From Leptospira paudalimensis (GTDB lineage: Bacteria > Spirochaetota > Leptospiria > Leptospirales > Leptospiraceae), in the NCBI RefSeq assembly GCF_026151345.1, contig NZ_JAMQPR010000001.1:1346231-1410230 (forward strand): a stretch of 64,000 bases of DNA. Reading direction: 5' to 3'. The notes under the pieces are model-generated. The model saw nothing but the letters and a program-made list of their open reading frames with translations, was not told where the DNA came from and did no database searches. Shown in pieces: positions 24,379 through 33,498 of the stretch (within the stretch, counting starts at the first letter, position 1; each line of letters begins with the position of its first letter). A program made the position numbers and the translations under genes.

Positions 24379-25337
24379 AAGAAAGCGAAATTCGACCGAA
24401 AGAATTATTAAAAACCTATCTTGATTTAGTTGCAAAAGATGCAAAAAAGTTAGATAAAAATAAATTTGAAAGGATACTTTGTCCTGGTTGCGGTAGTGAC
24501 AAAACAAAATTGCATCTAACTAAAGCAGATTACCAGTACGAAAAATGTGAAACTTGCGGGACTGTATTCTGTAATCCAAGGCCCACCAATGTAATGTTAG
24601 ATGAATTTTACAGCATAGGTGAATCTTCCAAATATTGGTCCGAATCTTTTTTTCCTGCAGTTGCAGAAAAACGGAGAGAAGTTTTATTCAGACCAAAAGC
24701 AAAAAAAATCTCAGATTTTCTATCGAACAAAGGTTTTTCACCTAACTTAATTTGTGATGTAGGTTCAGGTTATGGAATCTTTTTAGAAGAGTTAAAACAG
24801 TTTTATCCAAATGCAAGTTTGTTCGGAATTGAACCTTCAGAGAGTATGGCTCGTATTTCAGAGGAGAAGGGAATCAAAACTCTTGTCGCGATGGCAGAAC
24901 ATTCGAATGAGTGGTCGGGGAAATTTGATTTAGTGATTTCTTCTGAAGTGATTGAACACGTTCACTCTCCTATGGATTTTTTAAGCTCGGTTCGTAATTT
25001 AGCAAAACCCGGTGGTTATGTTCTGTTAACAGGACTTGGGTATGAAGGGTTTGATATTCTTACTCTCCAAGAGAAATCAAATAGTATATTCCCACCTCAC
25101 CATATCAATTTTATGAGTGTCAAAGGATTTGAAGAGTTGTTTGGGAGACTTGGTTTTTCGGATATCGAAGTTATCACTCCCGGTGAGTTAGATGTTGATA
25201 TTGTCATCTCAAACGCACCGAATTTAGAGTTTACCAACGTTTTGAAAATGAGAGGGGAATTTGCAATTAAGGAATTCCAGGAATTTTTGAAAAAGTATAA
25301 ATTAAGTTCCCATGTTTGGGTATTTGCAAGAGTATAA
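24375..25337 (+). CDS. SAM methyltransferase with N-terminal zinc ribbon
   Basis: A 320-residue protein. Residues 34-65 form a Cys4 zinc-binding element (CPGCGS and CETCGT) with the tail FCNPRP. Residues 110-220 are a class I SAM domain: ICDVGSGYGIFLEEL, LFGIEPSESMA and LVISSEVIEHVHSP. This architecture resembles methyltransferases with a zinc-ribbon-like N-terminus, including sugar C-methyltransferases. It overlaps the previous gene by ATGA. It could add a methyl group to a keto sugar nucleotide or modify the chain terminus; which cannot be told from the sequence. Confidence 0.83.
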   Translation: MKESEIRPKELLKTYLDLVAKDAKKLDKNKFERILCPGCGSDKTKLHLTKADYQYEKCETCGTVFCNPRPTNVMLDEFYSIGESSKYWSESFFPAVAEKRREVLFRPKAKKISDFLSNKGFSPNLICDVGSGYGIFLEELKQFYPNASLFGIEPSESMARISEEKGIKTLVAMAEHSNEWSGKFDLVISSEVIEHVHSPMDFLSSVRNLAKPGGYVLLTGLGYEGFDILTLQEKSNSIFPPHHINFMSVKGFEELFGRLGFSDIEVITPGELDVDIVISNAPNLEFTNVLKMRGEFAIKEFQEFLKKYKLSSHVWVFARV

Positions 25338-25340
25338 TGA

Positions 25341-26336
25341 ATGAAAAGAATTTTTGTTTCTACATATCCATTTGGCCAATACAATGAAGAGCCAATCTCA
25401 ATCCTAAAGAAAGAAGGTTGGGATGTTGTTTTGAATCCAACAAAACGAAAGTTAACTTCCGAAGAAGTAGCAGAATATGCAAAAGATGTAGATGCTATCA
25501 TTGCAGGCACAGAAGATCTAACTCCCTTGATTCAAAAAAATCCAGGTCTAAAAATCATTTCTAGAGTTGGAATTGGATTGGATTCCGTGCCTTTACAATT
25601 ATGTAGAGATAAAAACATAACAGTGGCATACACTCCAGATGCCGTGACCATGGCTGTTGTGGAGCTAACCATTGGATTGATGGTGAGTCTTACAAGGAAG
25701 GTCCATTTGGCTAACTTTGAATTAAGAAAAGGTGGTTGGTCTAGGTTTACTGGAAAACGTCTTGGTGAATCTGTCATTGGACTCATTGGTTTAGGAAGGG
25801 TTGGGAGTAATGTCCTACGGATTCTGAAGGAATTTAGGCCAAAGGAAATTTTGGTAAATGATCTAAAAGATAAAACAAAAGAAATCCAAGAAATCATACA
25901 AAATACGGGTTTAAAAGTTAGACAAGTAGGCAAAGAAGAAATCTATAAACATGCTGATATCATTTCTCTCCATGTTCCTCTAACCAATCTTACACGAAAT
26001 ATGATTGGGAAAACAGAACTTGGATTTATGAATGAATCTACATTTGTCATCAATACGGCGAGAGGTGGAATCGTTAATGAGTCTGATTTGTATCATGCAG
26101 TGAAAGCGGAACAAATCGCAGGTGCTGCCATCGATGTATTTGAAAAAGAACCATACAAAGGGAATTTAATTGAATTGGAGAACATTATCTTAACGGAACA
26201 TATGGGTTCTTGTTCTTTTGATTGTCGTTATTTAATGGAATTTGGTGCTGCTTCTGAAGTGGTTCGATTCTTTAAAGGAGAACCTCTTTTAAATCCTGTT
26301 CCAGACGAAGAACTTGAAAACCAAAGAAAAATCTAA
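25341..26336 (+). CDS. D-isomer-specific 2-hydroxyacid dehydrogenase family protein
   Basis: A 331-residue NAD-dependent dehydrogenase similar to D-3-phosphoglycerate dehydrogenase without the ACT domain. Key segments are ISRVGIGLDSVPL, the dinucleotide motif IGLIGLGRVGSNVL, NTARGGIVNE carrying the catalytic arginine region, FEKEP with the catalytic Glu, and LTEHMGSC with the catalytic histidine. It would interconvert a 2-hydroxy and a 2-keto acid. Placed in a polysaccharide cluster, it may make a lactate-like or glycerate-like substituent, or a keto-acid precursor. The family is well supported; the substrate is unknown. Confidence 0.88.
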   Translation: MKRIFVSTYPFGQYNEEPISILKKEGWDVVLNPTKRKLTSEEVAEYAKDVDAIIAGTEDLTPLIQKNPGLKIISRVGIGLDSVPLQLCRDKNITVAYTPDAVTMAVVELTIGLMVSLTRKVHLANFELRKGGWSRFTGKRLGESVIGLIGLGRVGSNVLRILKEFRPKEILVNDLKDKTKEIQEIIQNTGLKVRQVGKEEIYKHADIISLHVPLTNLTRNMIGKTELGFMNESTFVINTARGGIVNESDLYHAVKAEQIAGAAIDVFEKEPYKGNLIELENIILTEHMGSCSFDCRYLMEFGAASEVVRFFKGEPLLNPVPDEELENQRKI

Positions 26337-28170
26337 AACAAATCAAATTCTGATTTGGACTGAGCCATCAAATCCTCCGAGATTTGAAGGACTTGTGTTT
26401 TTATGGAACCTATACCAAAAGAGTACAAAAGAAATTATCTCCGTTCCCTATGAGTTAGAAGTAAATGCAACTTTTTTTAGAGAGAGGTATTTAGATTTCA
26501 TCGATAAAGTCAGTAACATTCAGATCCACAAGAAAGATATGGAGTCCTACTTTCGCATTGATGGTACATTTAGTTTATGGTGGATGAATTTAAGTTTCGA
26601 AAAAAATTACGGGAAATCGGATTCATTTAGCAACTCGATTAAACTTAGTGTGCTTGGATATTACCTTGAGGGAATTGCGTGTTCCTTAATACAAGTTTCC
26701 GAATCCACTCCAATCGATTTGGTTGAGTATCTAACTTTTTGTTCTAAAAAAGTTTCCTCTTTGAAACAAACTTACATCGATATCTTCAAAAGGTTTCTAA
26801 CTCCAAGACCAATCAAATCGATTCTACCGCATTTTGTATTGGGACTTATCTCTATTTTCCGTTATGTTAAATTTTGTGGAGGAATCCAGTTCCGTTCCCA
26901 TCGTAGGCAAGATCTCGCAGAAAAACTGTATATCTATGATTATTTTTTCCATCTACTGACTAAAGAAAATGAGAAAGAGTTTAGATCAGCCTATTGGGGC
27001 ACACTTCCCAATTTGATCAAAGAAAATCAATTAGAAGTAACTTACTCACATATCTATGTTCCAAGTAAAGCTTATCCAACAATCCAAAATGCAAAGAGGA
27101 AGATAGATGAGTTCAATCAAACCAGCGACTCTAAAATTAAACATAGGCTAGTGGAGCAGATAACGATCTCTGTCTTATGGCAAGTAATATACCATTATTT
27201 CAAATTTAGTTTTATTTATCTTGTCTCTGTTTCCTTCCGATTCAAATCATTACTACTGAATCAGGAATTGCGACCTAGTTTGTATCTATGGAATGAACTA
27301 AAAGATTCTTTGATTGGTTCGATCGCAGTACAGAATTTATTTACCTATTTTACAATTAAAAACCAAGTAGAAACTGCCTCAAAGGGCGCAAGTTTAGTAT
27401 ACCTAATGGAAAACCAAAATTGGGAAAAGGTATTGGTTTACCATTGGAAAAAAATTATCAGCAAAAAGATATATGCAGTGACACATGCCACTGTTCGATT
27501 TTGGGACCTTCGTTATTCCTTTCGAATGAATTTATCTGGATACAGAACGAAAGAGTGTAAACCAGAGAAGATTGTTTATAATGGTCCCCTTTCCAAAAAA
27601 GGACTTTTGGAATTTGGTTACAAGGAAGAAGATTTAGTTCCTGGTGAAGCGCTACGATTTTTGGGATTAGAAACTCTCCAAACTAAAAGGAATCAATCCA
27701 AACAAAATAGAATCTTTTTGGTGTTTACTGATTATTTATTTGCAGTGAGCAAGTTCCAATTAGAACTTTTGGAATCTTTACATTTGCCTTACAGAATCAT
27801 TGTAAAACCTCATCCTGCTTGTCCCATAGATAAATCCGATTTTCCAAATTTAAATTTTGAAATCTCAATGGAACCTTCGGAGACTTTATTAAAAATTGCA
27901 TCCATTGTGTTTACTAGCAATGTTACTTCAGCAGCTCTTGAGGCATATTACCTCGGACTTCCAGTGATTTCAGCACGAGATCCAAAAGAAGTCAATTTGA
28001 GTCCTTTGTTTGGTGTAAAGGATGTACATTTTGTTTCCTCAAAAGAGGAACTCAAAAAATCAATCCAATCGATTGAAAAAGTAGGGATTCGAACCAAACG
28101 AAATCTAGTTTTTTTTACGAATTCAAATTTGGAAAATTGGAAAAAAATCTTAAGTAGTTCACGTATATGA
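26314..28170 (+). CDS. Large GT-B-like surface carbohydrate protein, unknown family
   Basis: A 618-residue protein beginning at TTG 26314 and overlapping the previous gene by 23 bp. Its N-terminal half is long and helix-rich with several hydrophobic stretches (for example FVLGLISIFRYV and FKFSFIYLVSVSFRF). Near residue 500 it has RIIVKPHPACPID, followed by IVFTSNVTSAALEAYYLGLPVISA. These resemble the second domain of GT-B capsule and LPS transferases. It may belong to a Leptospira-restricted family, but I cannot name one with certainty. It lies after the dehydrogenase and before the CDP-sugar genes. Activity is unknown. Confidence 0.68.
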   Translation: MKTKEKSKTNQILIWTEPSNPPRFEGLVFLWNLYQKSTKEIISVPYELEVNATFFRERYLDFIDKVSNIQIHKKDMESYFRIDGTFSLWWMNLSFEKNYGKSDSFSNSIKLSVLGYYLEGIACSLIQVSESTPIDLVEYLTFCSKKVSSLKQTYIDIFKRFLTPRPIKSILPHFVLGLISIFRYVKFCGGIQFRSHRRQDLAEKLYIYDYFFHLLTKENEKEFRSAYWGTLPNLIKENQLEVTYSHIYVPSKAYPTIQNAKRKIDEFNQTSDSKIKHRLVEQITISVLWQVIYHYFKFSFIYLVSVSFRFKSLLLNQELRPSLYLWNELKDSLIGSIAVQNLFTYFTIKNQVETASKGASLVYLMENQNWEKVLVYHWKKIISKKIYAVTHATVRFWDLRYSFRMNLSGYRTKECKPEKIVYNGPLSKKGLLEFGYKEEDLVPGEALRFLGLETLQTKRNQSKQNRIFLVFTDYLFAVSKFQLELLESLHLPYRIIVKPHPACPIDKSDFPNLNFEISMEPSETLLKIASIVFTSNVTSAALEAYYLGLPVISARDPKEVNLSPLFGVKDVHFVSSKEELKKSIQSIEKVGIRTKRNLVFFTNSNLENWKKILSSSRI

Positions 28171-28210
28171 TTTTATTTTGGAAATATGATTTAGGAAATA
28201 GTTTTAAGAA

Positions 28211-29308
28211 ATGAGTTTAGATTCTTACTTTAAAAATAAAAAAGTTTTGGTGACTGGGCATACTGGATTTAAGGGTTCTTGGTTAATCACTTGGTTGCAG
28301 TTAATGGGAGCCGAAGTTTCTGGGATTAGTTTAGATCCTTTATCGTCTCCATCGCATTTTGAAGTAGGGAATATGAAAAAGTCGATACGGGATTTACGAA
28401 TCGATATCCGCGATAGTGTTTCCATTGAAAAGGCAGTACTCGAGATCAAACCTGATTTTGTATTTCACTTAGCAGCACAGGCGCTCGTTCGAAAATCATA
28501 TCTCAATCCATTGGAGACTTGGGAAACAAATGTAATGGGCACCTTGAATGTATTAGAAGCATTGAGGAAATACGATTCACCTTGTTCGTGTGTGATCATT
28601 ACCAGTGATAAGTGTTATGACAATGTGGAATGGATCTGGGGATATAGAGAAAATGATGTACTTGGTGGACCAGATCCTTATAGTGCTTCGAAAGGTGCAG
28701 CAGAACTTGCAATCAAATCACATATAAAATCTTATTTTCCGAAACAGTCAAGTCAGGTGCGCATTGTCTCTGCAAGAGCAGGGAATGTAATCGGTGGAGG
28801 GGATTGGTCAGAAGATAGAATTATACCAGACTGCGTAAAAGCATGGTCGAGTAACCAATCCGTAGATTTAAGAAATCCAAATGCAACTCGGCCTTGGCAA
28901 CATGTACTCGAACCATTAAGTGGGTATCTAACATTAGCAGTTAAGTTACTAGAGAATCCAGATTTACATGGCGAGCCATTTAATTTTGGTCCTCTTGCTA
29001 ATCAAAATCATAGTGTTTTGGAACTTGTGGAGAAAATGTCTGAATATTGGGATATGGTGAAGTGGCGAGATCTCTCTAAAGAAAAAACTGGTCCTTATGA
29101 ATCAGGATTACTCAAACTAAACTGTGACAAAGCTTTAGCTCTATTAAAGTGGACTGCAGTTTTGGGATTTGAAGAAACAGTGAAACTGACTGCAGAATGG
29201 TACAAATCGTATTATCGTCACCCAAATGATATTTTACAGACAACTTTGGATCAAATCAAACAGTACCAATCATTTGCAAAGAATAAAGGATTGGAATGGG
29301 CAACGTGA
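28211..29308 (+). CDS. rfbG: CDP-glucose 4,6-dehydratase
   Basis: A 365-residue extended SDR. The opening KVLVTGHTGFKGSWLITWL is diagnostic of CDP-glucose 4,6-dehydratase. HLAAQALVRKSYL, ITSDKCYDN and YSASKGAAEL (YxxxK) follow in order, as do GNVIGGGDW and RPWQHVLEPLSGYL. It converts CDP-glucose to CDP-4-keto-6-deoxyglucose. The matching glucose-1-phosphate cytidylyltransferase is at 29727, with an RmlC-like cupin between and an SDR after. It overlaps the next gene by 13 bp. Confidence 0.95.
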   Translation: MSLDSYFKNKKVLVTGHTGFKGSWLITWLQLMGAEVSGISLDPLSSPSHFEVGNMKKSIRDLRIDIRDSVSIEKAVLEIKPDFVFHLAAQALVRKSYLNPLETWETNVMGTLNVLEALRKYDSPCSCVIITSDKCYDNVEWIWGYRENDVLGGPDPYSASKGAAELAIKSHIKSYFPKQSSQVRIVSARAGNVIGGGDWSEDRIIPDCVKAWSSNQSVDLRNPNATRPWQHVLEPLSGYLTLAVKLLENPDLHGEPFNFGPLANQNHSVLELVEKMSEYWDMVKWRDLSKEKTGPYESGLLKLNCDKALALLKWTAVLGFEETVKLTAEWYKSYYRHPNDILQTTLDQIKQYQSFAKNKGLEWAT

Positions 29309-29730
29309 GTCTTTCTGCGATTCAAGTCACACAAATACGAGAGATCCCAACTCCAGGTGGGAATGTACTTCATGCTTTAAAAGGGAGCGAAGGTTCTTAT
29401 AATGGTTTTGGCGAAGCTTATTTTTCATGGATTGAATCTGGATATATCAAGGCTTGGAAAAAACATAACAAAATGGTGATGAATTTAATAGTTCCAGTTG
29501 GGAATGTTAAATTCGTATTCTATGATTCCGTACAAAATTTATTTTCTGAATACGTCATTGGAGAATCCAATTATTCTAGGATCACAGTGCCAAGTGGATT
29601 ATGGTTTGGATTTCAAGGAATGAATGCACCCAAAAACTTAATTCTGAATATTTCCAGTATTCTGCATGATCCTAATGAAGCCGACAGATTAGAACTATCA
29701 ATGATACAATATGATTGGGGAGTGGTATGA
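29296..29730 (+). CDS. RmlC-like sugar epimerase (cupin)
   Basis: A 144-residue cupin related to dTDP-4-dehydrorhamnose 3,5-epimerase but shorter than RmlC (about 180 residues). It has the family's GSEGSYNGFGEAYFSWIESG, KAWKKHNKMVMNL (where RmlC has a catalytic histidine) and ITVPSGLWFGFQGM segments. Placed inside the CDP-glucose gene set, it may epimerise CDP-4-keto-6-deoxyglucose at C3 and/or C5. It starts at ATG 29296 within the end of rfbG and overlaps rfbF by ATGA. The rhamnose-type RmlC is separate, at 56842. Confidence 0.83.
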   Translation: MGNVSLSAIQVTQIREIPTPGGNVLHALKGSEGSYNGFGEAYFSWIESGYIKAWKKHNKMVMNLIVPVGNVKFVFYDSVQNLFSEYVIGESNYSRITVPSGLWFGFQGMNAPKNLILNISSILHDPNEADRLELSMIQYDWGVV

Positions 29731-30488
29731 AAGTAATCATTTTAGCAGGTGGATTTGGAACCAGATTATCCGAATATACCGATGTAATTCCAAAACCAAT
29801 GGTTCCAATTGGTGGAAAACCAATTCTTTGGCACATTATGAATCATTATGCAAAATTTAATCATAAAGATTTTTTTCTAGCGCTTGGATACAAAGCGGAA
29901 GTTGTAAAAGATTATTTTTTAAACTATAGATCCTTAAACTCTGATTTTACGATCGATTTATCGTCTGGCAATATTAATCCCCATCAACATGATACTGTCG
30001 ATTGGAAGGTCACTTTGGTAAATACTGGAGACCTGTCAATGACTGGAGGGCGTGTTAAACGAATGCAAAAATTTATTGGGAATGAAACTTGTATGTTAAC
30101 ATACGGAGACGGAGTTTCCAATATTGATTTAGACAAACTATTAAGTTTCCACAGAAGTCATGGTAAAATGATCACTGTGTCTGCAGTACGGCCTTCTGCA
30201 CGTTTTGGTGAATTAGAAATGGAAGGTTCTCTTGTGAAAAGTTTCCAAGAGAAACCACAGTTACACCAAGGATGGATCAATGGAGGGTTTTTTATATTTG
30301 AACCTTCATTTTTTGATTTGATCGAAGGTGATACCACTTTGTTAGAACGAGAACCATTGGAAAGAGCTACAAAGGCGGGACAACTAATGGCATACCATCA
30401 TGAAGGTTTTTGGCATTGTATGGATACAAAAAGAGATCATGAATTATTAGAATCTCTTTGGAAAAAAGGAGCCCCTTGGGTACTATAG
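29727..30488 (+). CDS. rfbF: Glucose-1-phosphate cytidylyltransferase
   Basis: A 253-residue nucleotidyltransferase that makes CDP-glucose from glucose-1-phosphate and CTP. The start KVIILAGGFGTRLSEYTDVIPKP, followed by MVPIGGKPILWHIM, is diagnostic. LTYGDGVSNID carries the metal-binding Asp region, and the end FWHCMDTKRDHELLE fits. ATG 29727 overlaps the upstream stop (ATGA); a start at 29715 would add four residues. With rfbG it supplies CDP-4-keto-6-deoxyglucose. Confidence 0.95.
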   Translation: MKVIILAGGFGTRLSEYTDVIPKPMVPIGGKPILWHIMNHYAKFNHKDFFLALGYKAEVVKDYFLNYRSLNSDFTIDLSSGNINPHQHDTVDWKVTLVNTGDLSMTGGRVKRMQKFIGNETCMLTYGDGVSNIDLDKLLSFHRSHGKMITVSAVRPSARFGELEMEGSLVKSFQEKPQLHQGWINGGFFIFEPSFFDLIEGDTTLLEREPLERATKAGQLMAYHHEGFWHCMDTKRDHELLESLWKKGAPWVL

Positions 30489-30489
30489 A

Positions 30490-31443
30490 TTGAGAAAAGT
30501 TTTGATCACAGGAGGTTTTGGGTTCTTAGGTGGTAGAATTGCAAAACATCTATCCAATCAAGGATTTGAGGTTTTTTTGGGTTCAAGGACAAGTAGGTTA
30601 GTTCGCAGTGGTTTCAACAATTGTAAATCTGTTATCACAAATTGGGATGATACCAATCAACTAAGAGATGTTTGTTCTGATCAGGATGTGATCATCCATA
30701 CAGCAGGGATGAGTGCAGAAGATTGTGCAAAGGATCCTATCGCATCTTTTGAGTTTAATTGTATTGGTACTATGAAATTACTAGAAGCTTGTAAATCAAA
30801 TGAGCGAAAAAAGTTTATTTATTTATCAACTGCACATGTTTATGGAAGTCCATTAGTTGGTAAACTCACTGAAGATTCAATTCCTAAAAACAATCATCCT
30901 TATGCAACTTCTCATTTGGCCGGGGAATTTGGTGTCAACTATTCGAATGCAAAAGGTGATACAGAAGGGTATAACCTGAGATTGTCAAATGGTTTTGGGG
31001 CTCCCATCTCGGAAGATGTGAACTGTTGGAAGTTATTTGTTAATGATCTTTGTAAACAAGCCATTTCGAAAAGGGAACTAACAATCCATTCGAATGAAGA
31101 ACAACAAAGAGATTTTATTCCAATCTCTAATATAACGAAAACAATTGAAATGATCATCAATCAGGAAAATCCGATGAGTCAAAATACATTCAATCTAGGT
31201 TCAGGGATTAGTTTCACTTTATTGGAAATGGCCCAAAAAATCCAATCGAGAACCAATCACTTATTTGGTTATAGTCCTGAAATCAAAACCAATCCGAACG
31301 TAAAAAACTCTAATGATCATTTTTTAGAGTACAATGTTGATCGGCTTAAATCCTTCCACCTCTCAGATGATCTAAATTTAGAAGGCGAATTAGATTCCCT
31401 ATTACTATATTGCCAAAATCATTTTGGAAAATTTACGAACTAA
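30490..31443 (+). CDS. NAD-dependent epimerase/dehydratase (SDR)
   Basis: A 317-residue extended SDR starting at TTG 30490. The NAD motif is VLITGGFGFLGGRIAKHL, the catalytic Ser-Thr region is YLSTAHVYG, and the YxxxK is in HPYATSHLAGE, where the expected lysine position reads histidine (Y-A-T-S-H). NLGSGISFTLLEMA is typical of the family's substrate domain. It follows rfbF by 1 bp, so it is the likely reductase or epimerase acting on the CDP-4-keto-6-deoxyhexose. The Lys-to-His change at the catalytic motif is unusual and may mark altered activity. Confidence 0.87.
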   Translation: MRKVLITGGFGFLGGRIAKHLSNQGFEVFLGSRTSRLVRSGFNNCKSVITNWDDTNQLRDVCSDQDVIIHTAGMSAEDCAKDPIASFEFNCIGTMKLLEACKSNERKKFIYLSTAHVYGSPLVGKLTEDSIPKNNHPYATSHLAGEFGVNYSNAKGDTEGYNLRLSNGFGAPISEDVNCWKLFVNDLCKQAISKRELTIHSNEEQQRDFIPISNITKTIEMIINQENPMSQNTFNLGSGISFTLLEMAQKIQSRTNHLFGYSPEIKTNPNVKNSNDHFLEYNVDRLKSFHLSDDLNLEGELDSLLLYCQNHFGKFTN

Positions 31444-32334
31444 ATGGAATCAAAAGATCCACTCGTTTCTGTCATCATACCCACCTATAATAATGGCCAT
31501 TTAATCAGTTATGCAATTGATTCCATCATCCGCCAAACCTATCAAAATTGGGAGATCATTGTAGTTGATAATACTTCCACTGATCAAACTTTAGAATTAT
31601 TAGCAGAGTATACAAAGAAGGTCAACTTACGGTATTTCACAATCCAAAATGAAGGTGTCATTGCTAAATCAAGGAATCATGGGATCAAACAGGCTAGTGG
31701 TGAGTTCATTGCATTTTTAGATTCAGATGATTGGTGGGAACCTCAAAAACTGAAGGAATCCATTTCCGTTTTGAAGAGTGGAAATGATCTTGTTTACCAC
31801 GATTTATGGGAAGCAAAAACTCATACGATGGGAAAGTTCAAGAGGAAAGTCAAAACGAGGGAATTAAAATCTCCTATTTTCGTGGATTTACTACTAAACG
31901 GAAATGGGATCATCAATTCGAGCGTAGTTGTAAGAAAAGCGATTGTTGAAAAAACTGGATTAATCTCAGAAAATAAATCAGATGTTGCTTGGGAAGATTT
32001 TGAATATTGGTTACGGATTTCCACTGTCACTGAAAAATTTAGCAGGATCAAAGATTGTTTAGGTAACTATTGGGTAGGTGGTGGAAATGTCAGCAATCCA
32101 AACAAAACCCTTACAATTTTAAAAGAGATTCTATTGCGTTTTCAATCTCAATATAGGGATTTTGGTAAACGTAATTTGTATCCAAGTTGGATCTACTATG
32201 GAATTTTAACCTCTCAAATTGAGACAAAGCAGATTCGGTTTGGAGACATTCAAGTTATGTGGGCTAAGCTAAACTTGAAACATAAACTATTGATTCTGAT
32301 AAAGATACTATTTAATGCACTTAAAAGTAATTGA
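31444..32334 (+). CDS. Family 2 glycosyltransferase
   Basis: A 296-residue GT-A transferase. It has VSVIIPTYNNGHLI at the start, IVVDNTSTDQTLE as the first Asp motif, and FIAFLDSDDWWEP as the DXD-containing motif that binds the metal and nucleotide sugar. The start ATG 31444 directly abuts the SDR stop. It probably adds one sugar, perhaps the CDP-derived one, to the lipid-linked repeat unit. No membrane segment is evident except a short hydrophobic end. Confidence 0.9.
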   Translation: MESKDPLVSVIIPTYNNGHLISYAIDSIIRQTYQNWEIIVVDNTSTDQTLELLAEYTKKVNLRYFTIQNEGVIAKSRNHGIKQASGEFIAFLDSDDWWEPQKLKESISVLKSGNDLVYHDLWEAKTHTMGKFKRKVKTRELKSPIFVDLLLNGNGIINSSVVVRKAIVEKTGLISENKSDVAWEDFEYWLRISTVTEKFSRIKDCLGNYWVGGGNVSNPNKTLTILKEILLRFQSQYRDFGKRNLYPSWIYYGILTSQIETKQIRFGDIQVMWAKLNLKHKLLILIKILFNALKSN

Positions 32335-32343
32335 TTCTAATGT

Positions 32344-32349
32344 AAGGAG
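32344..32349 (+). promoter_or_regulatory. Shine-Dalgarno AAGGAG deciding the TTG start of wbpG (module 2)
   Basis: A perfect AAGGAG ends at 32349. It lies 6 bp before TTG 32356, a good distance, but directly abuts TTG 32350, so the start is placed at 32356. Confidence 0.65.
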
Positions 32350-32355
32350 TTGCGT

Positions 32356-33498
32356 TTGAAAACACAACAAAACTATCAAGTATGCACGAATTGTGCAATG
32401 GATACAACTGATCCTAATATCACGTTTGATTCGAACGGAGTTTGTAATCATTGTTTGAATTTTTATAAGAATATCAAACCAGAATGGGATAAAAAATTAA
32501 ACAATTCTCAATTATTAAACAAGATGATTGAGGATATTAAAAAAGCTGGTAAAGGAAAGGATTACGATTGTATCCTCGGTATCAGCGGAGGAGTTGATAG
32601 TTCTTATTTAGCATACCTTGCTAAAGAAAAATTTGGATTAAGACCACTTTTGTTTCATGTTGATGCCGGTTGGAATTCACAAGAAGCAGTCAATAATATC
32701 GAGAGAATTGTGGATGGTCTAAAGTTAGACTTAATTACTGAAGTTGTCAATTGGGAAGAAATGAAGGATTTACAACTTTCATTTTTTAAAGCAGGTGTTC
32801 CTCATTTGGATACTCCGCAAGACCATGTATTTTTTGCCTCACTGTATAACTACTGCGCAAAACATGGTTTTCAGTACATTCTAAACGGTGGAAATTATTC
32901 GACAGAGTGTATACGTGAGCCCTTGGATTGGCATTACCATGCATCGGACCTAAGACAGTTAAAAGATATCCATAAAAAGTTTGGAACTAGGAAGTTAAAA
33001 ACATTCCCATTGGCAGGAATTTTTAAATACAAACTATATTATCGATTTTTTAAAGGACTTAAAGTTGTCCAACCATTGAACTATATTCCTTATACCAAAG
33101 AAGGTGCAATCCAAGAATTAGAAACAAAATTTAAATGGCAAAGGTATAGTCACAAACATTATGAATCCAGATTCACAAAGTTTTATGAAGGGTATTGGTT
33201 GCCTAAGAAGTTTGGTTATGATAAACGTAAGGCACATTATTCCAGTTTGATTTTAACAGGTCAAAAAAGCAGAGAAGATGCTTTAAAAGAAATTGCAAAA
33301 CCTCCATTTGATGATGAAACGGCAAAAAAAGATTTTGAATACATAGCATCCAAACTAGATATTTCGGTAGAGGAGTTAAGAGGTTACGAATCTTCAGAAA
33401 ATAAATCCTACCGTGATTATAAATCAGCAAGTGACATTATCGCTTTTGCAACAAAGATACTTCAAAAATTAGGAATCGAAAAGAGGGTGATTCAATAA
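32356..33498 (+). CDS. wbpG: N-acetyl sugar amidotransferase, WbpG/WbuX type (module 2)
   Basis: A 380-residue PP-loop enzyme with an intact SGGVDS at residues 77-82 and Zn-type Cys pairs CTNC and CNHC at the N-terminus, separated by the MDTTDPNITFD segment characteristic of the family. It would convert an N-acetyl group (or a carboxyl-derived acyl) on a sugar to acetamidino or amide, using ammonia delivered by the adjacent HisH and HisF. In Pseudomonas the WbpG/HisH2/HisF2 trio acts in 2,3-diamino-uronic acid modification. TTG 32356 is chosen for its Shine-Dalgarno. It is a second, more canonical copy than the module at 5894. Confidence 0.92.
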   Translation: MKTQQNYQVCTNCAMDTTDPNITFDSNGVCNHCLNFYKNIKPEWDKKLNNSQLLNKMIEDIKKAGKGKDYDCILGISGGVDSSYLAYLAKEKFGLRPLLFHVDAGWNSQEAVNNIERIVDGLKLDLITEVVNWEEMKDLQLSFFKAGVPHLDTPQDHVFFASLYNYCAKHGFQYILNGGNYSTECIREPLDWHYHASDLRQLKDIHKKFGTRKLKTFPLAGIFKYKLYYRFFKGLKVVQPLNYIPYTKEGAIQELETKFKWQRYSHKHYESRFTKFYEGYWLPKKFGYDKRKAHYSSLILTGQKSREDALKEIAKPPFDDETAKKDFEYIASKLDISVEELRGYESSENKSYRDYKSASDIIAFATKILQKLGIEKRVIQ

